A stretch of 43,412 nucleotides of DNA from CAXGTL01 sp964012725 (GCA_964012725.1 CAXGTL010000007.1:1-43412), one strand, 5' to 3'; positions 8,770 through 17,064 are shown, counted from the stretch's first letter. Numbers and translations are program-made. Notes: generated from the sequence alone by a model not told the origin.

Positions 8770-10283
8770 TCTCTTCCTCTAAAAAATATTTTTCCTTTTA
8801 AAATTGAAATCGCACCTTTCACAATAACTCTTAAATCATCATAATCTCTTATTTTTAAAATCTGTTTTATAATATAACTTGGTCTTAAAAAAAAATTTGC
8901 ATGTGCTTTATTAAGTATTCTCATCATTTTATCTCTCTGAACTTGAGATTTTATAACAGGTCCTTGTGTCATGTCAAACATTTGAAAATTATTAAGTGCT
9001 TGTTTATAGAACCAATCATTTTCCTTAGCTTGGTCAAACATCTTTGATCCTGGATGTGGGAAAACCATTGAAAACTGTACTGTATCTGGTTTAATTTTTA
9101 AAGCAAAATCAATTGTTCTTTTTACATCTGTCATATTTTCCCATGGAAAACCAATCATAAAGTTCATATGACAAATAATTCCTGCCTTTTGAGTTAATTT
9201 TACTGCTTTTTTTATTTGATTTAATTTTATTTGTTTATTTGTTTGTTTAAGAGTTTTAGTGTTTGCAGATTCTCCTCCATAACAAATAAGTTTACACCCT
9301 GCTTTTTTCATATATTTTAACATTTCAAGATCAAGAACATCAACTCTACAACTACATGACCAAAGAATTTTTATTTTTCTTTGAATAATTTCTTTGCATA
9401 AATCTATAACTCTTTTTTTTGAAGTATTAAATGTACCTTCATCAAAGAAAATCTCTTTCATTTTATACTTTTTAATCAACCATTGCAATTCATCAGCAAT
9501 ATTTTCAGGTGTTCTGAATCTTACCATATGATTATAATAAACATTTGGCCATAAACAAAAAGTACAATTTTGTGGACAACCTCTTGCTCCCATTACAAAT
9601 GTGAATGGTTTTTTTCTTGCATGTCCTTCAATATACCATTTGTGTGGTATAAGATTTCTGTCTGGAAATGGAAGTTTGTCTAGGTTTTTTATTAGGTCTG
9701 CTGAAGGATTGTTGATTATTTTAGTTTGTGATCTGTAACAGATGCCTTTAATATGTTTGAAGTTAGTGTTTGCCTTGTTTGTTTTGTTAGTCTTGTTGTT
9801 TTTTTTAGTTTTGGTTTTTTTAGTTTTTCTTGTTTTGTTCTTTTTAATAGCATTCACAACATTCAATGTTGTTTGATCCATTTCACCTTTGATAATTACA
9901 TCAATCTCACTATTTTTCATAGCTTTCACTGGATCATGAGTCACATGACTTCCTGCTACAAGAACTTTTATTTCTGGATAATGTTTTTTAATGATCCTTA
10001 TGAATTCTTTATCATAATCAAATGTTGGTGTAGCAGTTTCTATAAAAATAATATCTGGTGAGAATTTTTCAATTTGTTGTAATGTTTGGTTCTGATCAAA
10101 ATCTTGATAAACACTATCAATATATTTTACATCATGATTGTTATTTTTTAGAAGTGTTGCAGTATAACATAATAAAATAGGATATCGATTTGTCTTATCT
10201 CCTCGTTTTCTAGGCCATCTATTTTGGCTTCTTAAACCATATCCTTTCCCTGGCCAAGGAGGGTGTATGAACAAGATTTTCAT
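8766..10283 (-). CDS. B12-binding-type radical SAM enzyme
   Basis: This is a 505-aa protein. Residues 1-145 form a B12-binding-type domain (FIHPPWPGKGYGLRSQ start, GSHVTHDP at 111-118). The radical SAM core has C236/C240/C243 (ARGCPQNCTFCLWPN). A striking linker of almost only Lys, Thr, Asn and Arg (about residues 147-174) separates the domains. It is probably a methyltransferase or carbon-skeleton-modifying enzyme acting on a lipid or sugar precursor; the family is known, the substrate is not. It is the first gene of the 4-gene block running down to 5315, with a TATA box about 28 bp upstream and no Shine-Dalgarno. Confidence 0.86.
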   Translation of the reverse strand: MKILFIHPPWPGKGYGLRSQNRWPRKRGDKTNRYPILLCYTATLLKNNNHDVKYIDSVYQDFDQNQTLQQIEKFSPDIIFIETATPTFDYDKEFIRIIKKHYPEIKVLVAGSHVTHDPVKAMKNSEIDVIIKGEMDQTTLNVVNAIKKNKTRKTKKTKTKKNNKTNKTNKANTNFKHIKGICYRSQTKIINNPSADLIKNLDKLPFPDRNLIPHKWYIEGHARKKPFTFVMGARGCPQNCTFCLWPNVYYNHMVRFRTPENIADELQWLIKKYKMKEIFFDEGTFNTSKKRVIDLCKEIIQRKIKILWSCSCRVDVLDLEMLKYMKKAGCKLICYGGESANTKTLKQTNKQIKLNQIKKAVKLTQKAGIICHMNFMIGFPWENMTDVKRTIDFALKIKPDTVQFSMVFPHPGSKMFDQAKENDWFYKQALNNFQMFDMTQGPVIKSQVQRDKMMRILNKAHANFFLRPSYIIKQILKIRDYDDLRVIVKGAISILKGKIFFRGRE

Positions 10284-10304
10284 GAAATACAGGAAAGATA
10301 GTCA

Positions 10305-10314
10305 CTTTATAAAG
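10305..10314 (-). promoter_or_regulatory. TATA box for the radical SAM/GT operon
   Basis: The palindrome CTTTATAAAG is centred about 27 bp upstream of the ATG at 10283, the distance expected for a leaderless archaeal transcript. No Shine-Dalgarno sequence precedes that ATG. Confidence 0.55.
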
Positions 10315-10339
10315 ATTATTCTTCTCTAGTCATTATGTG

Positions 10340-11251
10340 TTAATTATTGAATTCTTCTAAGAAAAAGGATATACAAACCAAAGCAAGTATATAATTGATT
10401 ATAAGGCTTACAATATATACACTAACAACTGTAATAGCATCAACACTAATAAGATTATAGACAAAAGCAACTGTTGATTCTCTTACACCCAATCCACTTA
10501 AACTAATTGGTATAAATGATGAAAGAGTACCCATTGGAGTGATAAGGAATACTATCCAAAAATTAATATTATAATTAAATGACATAAAAATATAATAAAT
10601 AACTGCTGCTGATACAAGCCATTTGATAAAAGTAAAGAAAAGGTTAAGAATTATCTGTTTTTTGCATTTTGTTATATAAAATCTTAATGTTTTTGCAAAT
10701 CCTTGAAATTTATGTGCATATTTTCTTAATATATATTTTTTAATTAATTTTCTTCCAGTACTGTGTAATGTGAATAATCCAATAATTCCAATAATTACTA
10801 ACATTAAAAATATAATTATTGTTTGTTTAAATGAAAAAAAGAATGCAAAACCTATTAAAGCCAGAATTGAAAGTGTTGCAAGAGTAATTATTTTGTCAAG
10901 AAGAATGATTGCTGTACTGTATCCAAAATTTATATTATTTTTTTTAAAAAGAGCTACTATTGAAAATTGCCCTATTTTACCAGGAATGAATAAACCAAAA
11001 GACCATGAAAGAAGATAATATTTGAATAATTTTAAGAAATTAATCTTATGAATTTTGTTTAATAAAATCTTTATATTCAGAGCTTGTAAAAAAAGCGTTG
11101 TGATTAATGTTAATAAAATTATAGGAAGATACCAAAAATTAAACTGAATTAATAGTTTTCCTATCTGAACAGCACCGACTTTATAAAAAAGTAGTATGAA
11201 AATTCCAATTCCAATTATAAATTTTAATAAATTTAGATATGCTTTTTTCAT
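10340..11251 (-). CDS. AglD-like / UPF0104 integral membrane protein
   Basis: This is a 303-aa, very hydrophobic protein with roughly eight membrane segments. It resembles the lysylphosphatidylglycerol-synthetase-type transmembrane family (UPF0104/YbhN; archaeal AglD C-terminal part). Typical signatures are FGLFIPGKIGQF near residues 88-100 and PISLSGLGVRESTVAF in the C-terminal half. Members are proposed to flip or use polyprenyl-phosphate sugars. It lies 9 bp downstream of the dolichyl-phosphate-sugar synthase-like GT2, so the pair may act as synthase and translocator of a dolichol-linked monosaccharide. That functional pairing is inference. Confidence 0.8.
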   Translation of the reverse strand: MKKAYLNLLKFIIGIGIFILLFYKVGAVQIGKLLIQFNFWYLPIILLTLITTLFLQALNIKILLNKIHKINFLKLFKYYLLSWSFGLFIPGKIGQFSIVALFKKNNINFGYSTAIILLDKIITLATLSILALIGFAFFFSFKQTIIIFLMLVIIGIIGLFTLHSTGRKLIKKYILRKYAHKFQGFAKTLRFYITKCKKQIILNLFFTFIKWLVSAAVIYYIFMSFNYNINFWIVFLITPMGTLSSFIPISLSGLGVRESTVAFVYNLISVDAITVVSVYIVSLIINYILALVCISFFLEEFNN

Positions 11252-11260
11252 TGTAAACTC

Positions 11261-12154
11261 TTATTTTTTAACCATATCAGCTAAAAATCCAAAGAAAACT
11301 ATTTGAATTCCTGAAAAAATCAATAATAACATTAAAAACAATAATCCTAAATGTCCAACAATTCCTGTTGTCAAATGAAGATAAATAAAATAAAGGCCAA
11401 TAACAAATCCAAGAGAAAACATTGATAATCCGATTACACCAAAAAATTTAAGTGGATCATAGTCCCTATAAATTCTAAATATATTTATCCATGCTTTTAT
11501 TGCATACTGTAATGGACTTTTAAATAATCTGCTGTCTCTAGTTTTTCTAGCAAAAATAGGTATTTCTTTGATTTTAAATTTTTGTCTTGCAGCTTTTAAT
11601 ATTTGTTCTTGTGTGTATGTAAAAGTATTTATGAATGTAATAGACTCTGCAACATCTCTGGTAAATGCTCTAAATCCTGTTGTTGTGTCTGTAATATTTT
11701 TTCTAATTAATGTTGTAAAAACAAATGAAAATGCAATATTTCCTAATCTTTTCATAATTGGCATTTTTTCAATCTTGCCTTTAAACCTACTTCCAAGAAC
11801 AAGATCATAACCTATTTCTATTTTTTCAATTAATTTTGGAATAAATACTGCAGGATATTGACCATCTGCATCTGTATGTACCATAACATCTGCTTTTGAT
11901 TTTAAAAATTCCTTGACTTCATCAACAAAAGTTTGTGCTAAACCTTGATTTCTTTTATGAGAAACAACTATTGCTCCTGCTTTTTTTGCAACTTCTACTG
12001 TTTTGTCCTTGCTTCCATCATTTAAAACCAAAATTTTATAGTTTTTTTTGTATTTAGAATCATCCATAGCATTTTTGATTTCAGAAATTACATTAGGCAA
12101 AGTTTTTTCTTCATTGTATGCTGGAATTGATATTAGTATCTTTGGTTTGTTCAT
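11261..12154 (-). CDS. GT2 dolichyl-phosphate-mannose-synthase-like enzyme
   Basis: This is a 297-aa GT2 enzyme. The N-terminal catalytic domain starts KILISIPAYNEEKTLP and has the metal-binding DAD at residues 95-97 (HTDADGQYP). The segment RKTRDSRLFKSPLQYA is also typical. Two C-terminal transmembrane helices (about 235-258 and 264-290) match archaeal dolichyl-phosphate sugar synthases. It transfers mannose or glucose from a nucleotide sugar to dolichyl phosphate at the cytoplasmic face. The start overlaps the end of the SGNH hydrolase gene by 44 bp; the PAYNEE motif near the N-terminus requires this start. Confidence 0.87.
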   Translation of the reverse strand: MNKPKILISIPAYNEEKTLPNVISEIKNAMDDSKYKKNYKILVLNDGSKDKTVEVAKKAGAIVVSHKRNQGLAQTFVDEVKEFLKSKADVMVHTDADGQYPAVFIPKLIEKIEIGYDLVLGSRFKGKIEKMPIMKRLGNIAFSFVFTTLIRKNITDTTTGFRAFTRDVAESITFINTFTYTQEQILKAARQKFKIKEIPIFARKTRDSRLFKSPLQYAIKAWINIFRIYRDYDPLKFFGVIGLSMFSLGFVIGLYFIYLHLTTGIVGHLGLLFLMLLLIFSGIQIVFFGFLADMVKK

Positions 12155-13358
12155 TTAAAAATGGGAGCAAATCATTGTTTATTAACTTTTCGTAAATTAA
12201 GTTACTTGTTAGTTCATGTCCAAGTTTAGTAAAATGTGTATCTTTTTCACCAAAATAGTCATTGGTTGTAGACGAATCTATTAGTTTTGGTAATAAATAA
12301 AGATAGTTTATATCATTTTGTTGTGCAAAATCAATAATCATTAGTTCAACTTTTGTTGAATTATAAATTTTATTTAATGTTGTAGAAATAAGTTGTTCAT
12401 ATTTCTTATATTCCTCATCATATACTTGAAAATCAGTAGGAGTTAACATTATTATCAAATGTGCATTGTTTTGATTACATTTTGTGTTCATTTCTTTGAT
12501 CAAAAGCTTTGTTTCATCCCAACCATGATAAATTTCATTTGTCCAAGGTTCTGCTTCAACAGTAAATGATTGTTTTACATCTTGTGATTCTTTTTTATTG
12601 ATTAATCCTGTTTTTAGTAGTATTGATTCTATTATGTTAAGGTTTGTTAATTTTTTTTCAAAAAAAACACCAATGTGAAGCCTTGAATTAATAGCTATTC
12701 TAACTTTATCAAAAATACGTTTTGTTAAACTATATTTTAAAGGATAGTTTTTTTCAAGAGTGTTATAAGTATGATTATGTAAATATAAATTTCCAAAATA
12801 ATTGTCACGTATATCGTTATTACCTAAGAATTGTAGTATTACTATGTCTGGTTCATATCTGAGTCCCCATTCATTGAGATATGCAAGATTGTTTTCTGTA
12901 CCATAACCACTGACACCTGCTGCTATGACTTGGTAATTGTATTGGTTTATGTTGTTATTATTGTTTGTGTTATTTGTATTTTTGTTGTTTTGATTGTTTA
13001 GTTTTGTTTCTAATAATTTATGAAAAGTTTCATTTAACTGAACCTGTCTAGCTTCTGTAAAAGAATCACCTAGAACTAAGATTCTGAATGTATTATCTGG
13101 TTTTTCATAATCTATTTCGTGGTCTCTGAAACCTTTTGAGTTTATGTCTATTGAAATTTGTTCATTTGTGTCAAGATTTGTTAGAGTTGTGTGCATGTTT
13201 GGAATATTTTCTCTTTCAAGCCAAGGTGTAGACCTAACAACATAAAGCTGTTGTGGAGAAAGTATTCTTAGACCAATTTCAAGTATAATAAGAAAAAAAA
13301 TAATAGAAATGCATAATAATAAAAAGTTTCCTACCCATGGTCTTAGTCTTTTGGTCAT
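12111..13358 (-). CDS. Membrane-anchored SGNH/GDSL-type hydrolase
   Basis: This is a 415-aa protein with an N-terminal membrane anchor (residues 11-30) and an outward-facing SGNH domain. Block I is LVLGDSFTEA (S99), block II is GVSGYGTENNL (about 148-158), block III is LGNNDIRDN (about 178-186), and the C-terminal pair is DTH at 373-375. These enzymes act as O-acyl transferases or esterases on surface polysaccharides. An asparagine/glutamine/threonine-rich insert at 121-141 interrupts the domain after block I. It is grouped with DUF5989 and carbamoyltransferase genes upstream, a grouping also seen in bacterial polysaccharide loci (from memory). It may add or remove acyl groups on the carbamoylated glycan. 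Confidence 0.82.
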   Translation of the reverse strand: MTKRLRPWVGNFLLLCISIIFFLIILEIGLRILSPQQLYVVRSTPWLERENIPNMHTTLTNLDTNEQISIDINSKGFRDHEIDYEKPDNTFRILVLGDSFTEARQVQLNETFHKLLETKLNNQNNKNTNNTNNNNNINQYNYQVIAAGVSGYGTENNLAYLNEWGLRYEPDIVILQFLGNNDIRDNYFGNLYLHNHTYNTLEKNYPLKYSLTKRIFDKVRIAINSRLHIGVFFEKKLTNLNIIESILLKTGLINKKESQDVKQSFTVEAEPWTNEIYHGWDETKLLIKEMNTKCNQNNAHLIIMLTPTDFQVYDEEYKKYEQLISTTLNKIYNSTKVELMIIDFAQQNDINYLYLLPKLIDSSTTNDYFGEKDTHFTKLGHELTSNLIYEKLINNDLLPFLNEQTKDTNINSSIQ

Positions 13359-13399
13359 TTTATGTGAGTTGTTTTTATATTATACATTATGCTATGCAT

Positions 13400-13409
13400 A
13401 TGGCGCCAT
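13400..13409. other. GC-rich palindrome between SGNH and DUF5989 genes
   Basis: ATGGCGCCAT is a perfect 10-bp palindrome in otherwise AT-rich spacer, 16 bp beyond the DUF5989 stop. It may be a weak transcript 3' element or a regulator site; nothing more can be said. Confidence 0.3.
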
Positions 13410-13424
13410 GCACATCTTAACTAA

Positions 13425-13586
13425 TTAGAACAATGCATAAATAAATGGTGACAGTGTACTGCTTTGTCCGAATATGATCAAAATTCCAACTATTGCTAGC
13501 ATTGCTACAATTGGTAATAACCACCACTTTTTTCTAACTCTTATAAAATCCCAGAGTTCCAATAATAATCCTTTGTTTTGAGTCAT
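13425..13586 (-). CDS. DUF5989-family small membrane protein
   Basis: This is a 53-aa gene that is easily missed because of its length. The protein starts MTQNKGLLLELWDF, carries the conserved RVRKKWWLLP (residues 16-25), one membrane helix at about 22-40, and ends TLSPFIYALF. This matches the DUF5989 pattern of small proteins encoded next to NodU/SxtI-type carbamoyltransferases. It lies 51 bp downstream of the carbamoyltransferase gene on the same strand. Its role is unknown; it may anchor or assist the carbamoyltransferase at the membrane. The family assignment is from recalled sequence pattern. Confidence 0.8.
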   Translation of the reverse strand: MTQNKGLLLELWDFIRVRKKWWLLPIVAMLAIVGILIIFGQSSTLSPFIYALF

Positions 13587-13637
13587 TTTTATTTATTAAG
13601 TTTGATTTTTTTTAAATGTTTTGTTTAGTGTTTGTGT

Positions 13638-15383
13638 TTAATCATCTGCTGAAGCTTCTGAGTCCCACATATGCTGAGGATTATCAGATCTTTTTATTAA
13701 AAACTTATCCATAAAAAGATAATCAATACCTGTTCCCATCATACATTTATATGCATGATAAGGAGAACATACAATTGGTTCACCACGAATATTAAATGAT
13801 GTGTTAATAAGAATAGGAATTCCTGATAATTTACCAAATTCTTTAATAATTCCATAATAAAGTGGATTTTGTTGTTTTCTTATAGTTTGTAATCTTCCAC
13901 TTCCATCAACATGAGTTACAGAAGGTATTTTTTTATGCCATCTTTTTAATATTGGATAAACCATAAGCATGAAATCTGTTGGTGTTGGTACTGGTTTGTC
14001 ACATGCAAAATATTTTAGTGCATCGTCTTCACATACAACTGGTGCAAATGGTCTAAACTTTTCTCTATGTTTAACTTTAAGATTAAGAACGTCCTGCATT
14101 TTTGGATTTGTTGCATTGGATAAAATACTTCTTGAACCTAAAGCTCTTGGTCCCCATTCCATTTTTCCTTGATACCATCCAATAACATTATCATTATGTA
14201 TAAACCCTGCAGCAGTTTTAATTAATTCTTTATCACTTTTAAAAGTTGAATATTTTATTTTATTTGCATCCAAGAATCTTTGTACTTTTTCAGTTGAATA
14301 ACTTGGACCTAAATAAGCATCTTTTAATATATAATTTCTTTCATTATTAAGAATAGTATTGTAAACATAGAATGCAGCACCAACACTTGTACCACCATCT
14401 CCTGGATCTGGTTGCATAAATATATCTTTAAATTGAGTTTTACTTAAAATCTTACCATTTGCAACACTGTTTAATCCACAACCACCAGCAATACATAGAT
14501 TTGGGATATTAGTTTCTTTGTATAAATGATTCAATGATTTGATAATAATTTCTTCTGATACTTTTTGAAGAGCTGCTGCAATATCTTTATGTCTTTGCTC
14601 AAGTTCATCGTCTTTATTTCTTTCTGGACCAAAGAGTTTAATAAATTTCTTACTAGGCATTCTCATTTTATAATGAAATACAAAATAAGACATATCTAAT
14701 TTAAAACTACCATCTTCTTTTATATCAATGATTTTCATAAAATGGTTATAATATTTATTTGGATCTCCATAAGGACTTAAACCCATAACTTTGTATTCAG
14801 AATTGTTTACAGTAAAACCTAAATAAGCTGTTACAGTACTATATAATAAACCTACTGAATGAGGAAACTCTAATTGTTTTAAAAATATAATATCATTATC
14901 TTTTGCATAACCATATGCAGTAGTGGTCCATTCACCTACACCATCAACTGTGAAAATTGCTGCTTCCTTAAATGGACTTGGAAGAAAACATGATGCTGCA
15001 TGTGCCATATGGTGTTCAACAAAGAAAACATCTCCTTTATATTTTAATTTTTTTTTAATTGTTCTTGGAACTCTTAGTTTTTCATTTATCCATGAAGGTA
15101 ATGCTTTATAGAAAGTGTACAAACTTTTAGGAAACATTTCAATATGTTGAGATATAACTCTTTCAAATTTTAATAATGGTTTTTCATAGAATCCAATATA
15201 ATTAACATCATTGATTTTTATTCCTGCTTGTTTTAAGCAAAACTTGATTGCGTTTATAGGAAAATCTATGTCATGCTTTTTTCTAGTAAAACGTTCTTCT
15301 TGAGCTGCTGCTATTAGTTTTCCGTCTTTGATTAATGCTGCTGATGAGTCATGGTAATAGCAGCTTATTCCTAGTACATACAT
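13638..15383 (-). CDS. NodU/CmcH-family carbamoyltransferase
   Basis: This is a 581-aa carbamoyltransferase. The N-terminal Kae1/ASKHA-type domain begins YVLGISCYYHDSSAAL and has the metal-binding HHMAHA (124-129) and a DGVGEW motif. The C-terminal YrdC-like-associated region contains KMEWGPRALGSRSIL and NTSFNIRGEPIV. It uses carbamoyl phosphate and ATP to carbamoylate a hydroxyl, here presumably on a sugar. The ATG at 15383 is chosen because GGAGGA lies 5 nt upstream; the longer frame begins at a TTG that overlaps this site. It is the core of a module with DUF5989, two small membrane proteins and an SGNH hydrolase. Confidence 0.92.
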   Translation of the reverse strand: MYVLGISCYYHDSSAALIKDGKLIAAAQEERFTRKKHDIDFPINAIKFCLKQAGIKINDVNYIGFYEKPLLKFERVISQHIEMFPKSLYTFYKALPSWINEKLRVPRTIKKKLKYKGDVFFVEHHMAHAASCFLPSPFKEAAIFTVDGVGEWTTTAYGYAKDNDIIFLKQLEFPHSVGLLYSTVTAYLGFTVNNSEYKVMGLSPYGDPNKYYNHFMKIIDIKEDGSFKLDMSYFVFHYKMRMPSKKFIKLFGPERNKDDELEQRHKDIAAALQKVSEEIIIKSLNHLYKETNIPNLCIAGGCGLNSVANGKILSKTQFKDIFMQPDPGDGGTSVGAAFYVYNTILNNERNYILKDAYLGPSYSTEKVQRFLDANKIKYSTFKSDKELIKTAAGFIHNDNVIGWYQGKMEWGPRALGSRSILSNATNPKMQDVLNLKVKHREKFRPFAPVVCEDDALKYFACDKPVPTPTDFMLMVYPILKRWHKKIPSVTHVDGSGRLQTIRKQQNPLYYGIIKEFGKLSGIPILINTSFNIRGEPIVCSPYHAYKCMMGTGIDYLFMDKFLIKRSDNPQHMWDSEASADD

Positions 15384-15430
15384 TTTTTCCTCCAATTTTG
15401 TATTTGATTTTGTTATCCCCTAGAAGCACC

Positions 15431-15461
15431 GGGCGGGTGGTGGGGAAGTGGGTTTGGTGGG
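15431..15461 (+). other. G-quadruplex-like G-rich tract
   Basis: Five runs of three or four G (15431-33, 15435-37, 15442-45, 15450-52, 15459-61) are separated by loops of 1-6 nt on the plus strand. The mRNA of this minus-strand operon would therefore be C-rich. The tract lies in the 83-bp spacer between a small membrane-protein gene and the carbamoyltransferase gene, in strong contrast to the AT-rich surroundings. Confidence 0.6.
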
Positions 15462-15466
15462 CAATT

Positions 15467-15718
15467 CTAAAACTGTTTATAATAACTTTCTAATGGTTTT
15501 GTTGTAATTGGTTTGTTAAGCCAATATGATGATTTTGCTTTGTTTAATCTTAAGTCAAGAAATTTTTTTCTTAATAATTTTGAAATGATTGAAACAAATG
15601 CAATTGCTGTAAAATAGACTAATGATAAAAGTATAAAATTCACAATATTCATTAGAGTATGACTAAAATTACCAAAACCATCTCTTAATCCTGTGATAAA
15701 TGTTTTTATTGTTGACAT
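15467..15718 (-). CDS. Small membrane protein beside carbamoyltransferase
   Basis: This is an 83-aa protein with one membrane segment (about residues 23-46). Its basic tail contains SSYWLNK (63-69) and ends YYKQF. The SYW motif and the aromatic-Gln-Phe end recall small membrane proteins (SxtJ-like neighbours) encoded near bacterial carbamoyltransferases; this resemblance is from memory and not verified. It is immediately upstream of the carbamoyltransferase gene, separated by the G-rich tract. It may be a membrane partner of that enzyme. Confidence 0.65.
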   Translation of the reverse strand: MSTIKTFITGLRDGFGNFSHTLMNIVNFILLSLVYFTAIAFVSIISKLLRKKFLDLRLNKAKSSYWLNKPITTKPLESYYKQF

Positions 15719-15780
15719 TTTATTTTTGTATTTTGTTTATTTGACTTTTTGTTTTTTTGATTTATATTTTGGTATATTTT

Positions 15781-16023
15781 TTATTTAAATGCTTTTTTTA
15801 TCATATAAGATAAAATATGATAAATAATATATAAAACTAAAATTGAAATTATAAACTGTGAATAAAGAAGATTGAAAATGTTCCCTCCTGTTTTTGTAAT
15901 GATATAAAATAGAATTGAACAAAAAATAAATAAACCTACCATAAAACCAATCTTTTCACCTATTTTATAATTAATTGAGTTTTTGTTAATTTGTTTCATT
16001 GTTGTATTGTTTTGAATTTTCAT
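15781..16023 (-). CDS. Small two-helix membrane protein
   Basis: This is a protein of up to 80 aa with two predicted membrane helices (about 25-43 and 56-74) and basic ends. It is the first gene of the carbamoyltransferase group. No family was recognised. A TATA-like ATATAAAG on the opposite sense (16031-16038) is too close to the ATG at 16023 for a normal start site. The in-frame ATG at 15999 (72-aa product) would fit a leaderless transcript better, so the true start may be there. Confidence 0.55.
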   Translation of the reverse strand: MKIQNNTTMKQINKNSINYKIGEKIGFMVGLFIFCSILFYIITKTGGNIFNLLYSQFIISILVLYIIYHILSYMIKKAFK

Positions 16024-16027
16024 AAAT

Positions 16028-16090
16028 CTTATATAAAGATTTGGGTACTGTAATAGTTGAAATGGTAATCTTTAAAAGTAATAAAAGTTT
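16028..16090. promoter_or_regulatory. Divergent promoter region
   Basis: This spacer separates the minus-strand small membrane protein gene from the plus-strand formyltransferase gene. On the minus strand CTTTATAT (16031-16038) is the TATA candidate. On the plus strand an AT-rich TTTAAAAG (16071-16078) or the following ATAAAAG (16081-16087) lies 25-35 bp before the ATG at 16110. Neither gene has a Shine-Dalgarno, in line with leaderless starts. Confidence 0.4.
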
Positions 16091-16109
16091 TCTTATTTAT
16101 GATATATAT

Positions 16110-17064
16110 ATGACAAGAGACAAACCATTTAAAGTTGCATATTTTGGATATAGAGGGGGCTGCTGAAGTGTTAAAGCAGATTCTGGATTTAGATTCTGGT
16201 AATGGAAAATATTATGAAATAACTAAAATCTTTGTGCCTGAAAAACAACAAGAAGTTGATTATGTTAAACTATTTCCAAATTCTAATGTTATTGTTATGG
16301 ATAAAGCAAGTAAAATTGATCCTAATATTATAAATGAATTTGCTTATTTATTATTTAGTGGTTGGTCATGGAAAATTGACAAAGAGATATATGAAAAAAT
16401 ACCATGTATAATATATCATATTTCACCTGCACCAAAGTATAGAGGTGGATCACCAATACAACACCAAATATTAGCTGGAGAAAAAACAAGTGCAGTTACC
16501 TTACTTAGAGCTGTTGAAAAGTTTGATTCAGGAAAAATATATGCACAAGAAGAAATATCTTTAAAAGGAAAACTTAAGGATATATTTGATGAAATTGTTC
16601 GTGGTAGTGTGATTGGAACAATAAAAATGTTCAAGGGATTGTATGAAGAAACTCTTGTCCCACATACACAAGATGAAAGTAAAGCAACATATTGCAAAAG
16701 AAGAAAGCCAAGTGATAGTGAAATTACAAAACAAGATTTGGTGACTAAGAACTCTGAGCAAATATATGATTTTGTAAGAGCATTGCAAGATCCATATCCA
16801 AATGCTTTTGTCAAATGTTTAGAAGGAAGTATTCTTTTGTTAAAAGATGCAGATTTAGTTTATGATAGTGGTGATGTTGAGAGTAATGTTAGAGGTAGTG
16901 ATAGGATTGATAGATACGTTGAGTTAAAACTTGAAGATTTTGCAAATAAAAGTGCTGAAGAATTGTCTATTATGATTAATGATAAAAATAAAATTGTTTA
17001 TTTTGTTTGTAGTGATGGGAAGAAAATTTATTTTGTTAAATCTGATATAAACAACAAAAATTAA
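16110..17064 (+). CDS. Formyltransferase-family protein with 5' frameshift
   Basis: The formyltransferase fold (methionyl-tRNA/sugar N-formyltransferase family) reads in two frames. From the ATG at 16110 the frame encodes MTRDKPFKVAYFGYRG, the family's N-terminus, then hits TGA at 16164. The next frame continues from the same point with AAEVLKQIL to 17064, about 317 aa in total. The switch falls in a run of five G (16155-16159); removing one G restores one frame. The motif HISPAPKYRGGSPIQ and FDSGKI give the His and Asp of the active site, but the usual Asn two residues before the His is Ile. It is probably a sugar N-formyltransferase. It ends overlapping the convergent GT2 by 4 bp. Confidence 0.75.

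Noticed and set aside
9753..10061. 102-aa plus-strand frame opposite the radical SAM gene
   Set aside because: It arises from the low-complexity Lys/Thr linker read in reverse and the conserved B12-type domain.
13391..13416. Possible relic of the 28669-28826 element near the GC-rich palindrome
   Set aside because: Only short pieces (CTATGC, ATGCACAT) are shared; this is too weak to call a copy.
16416..16814. 132-aa and 75-aa minus-strand frames within the formyltransferase gene
   Set aside because: They are shadows of a clearly conserved coding sequence and have no start signals.
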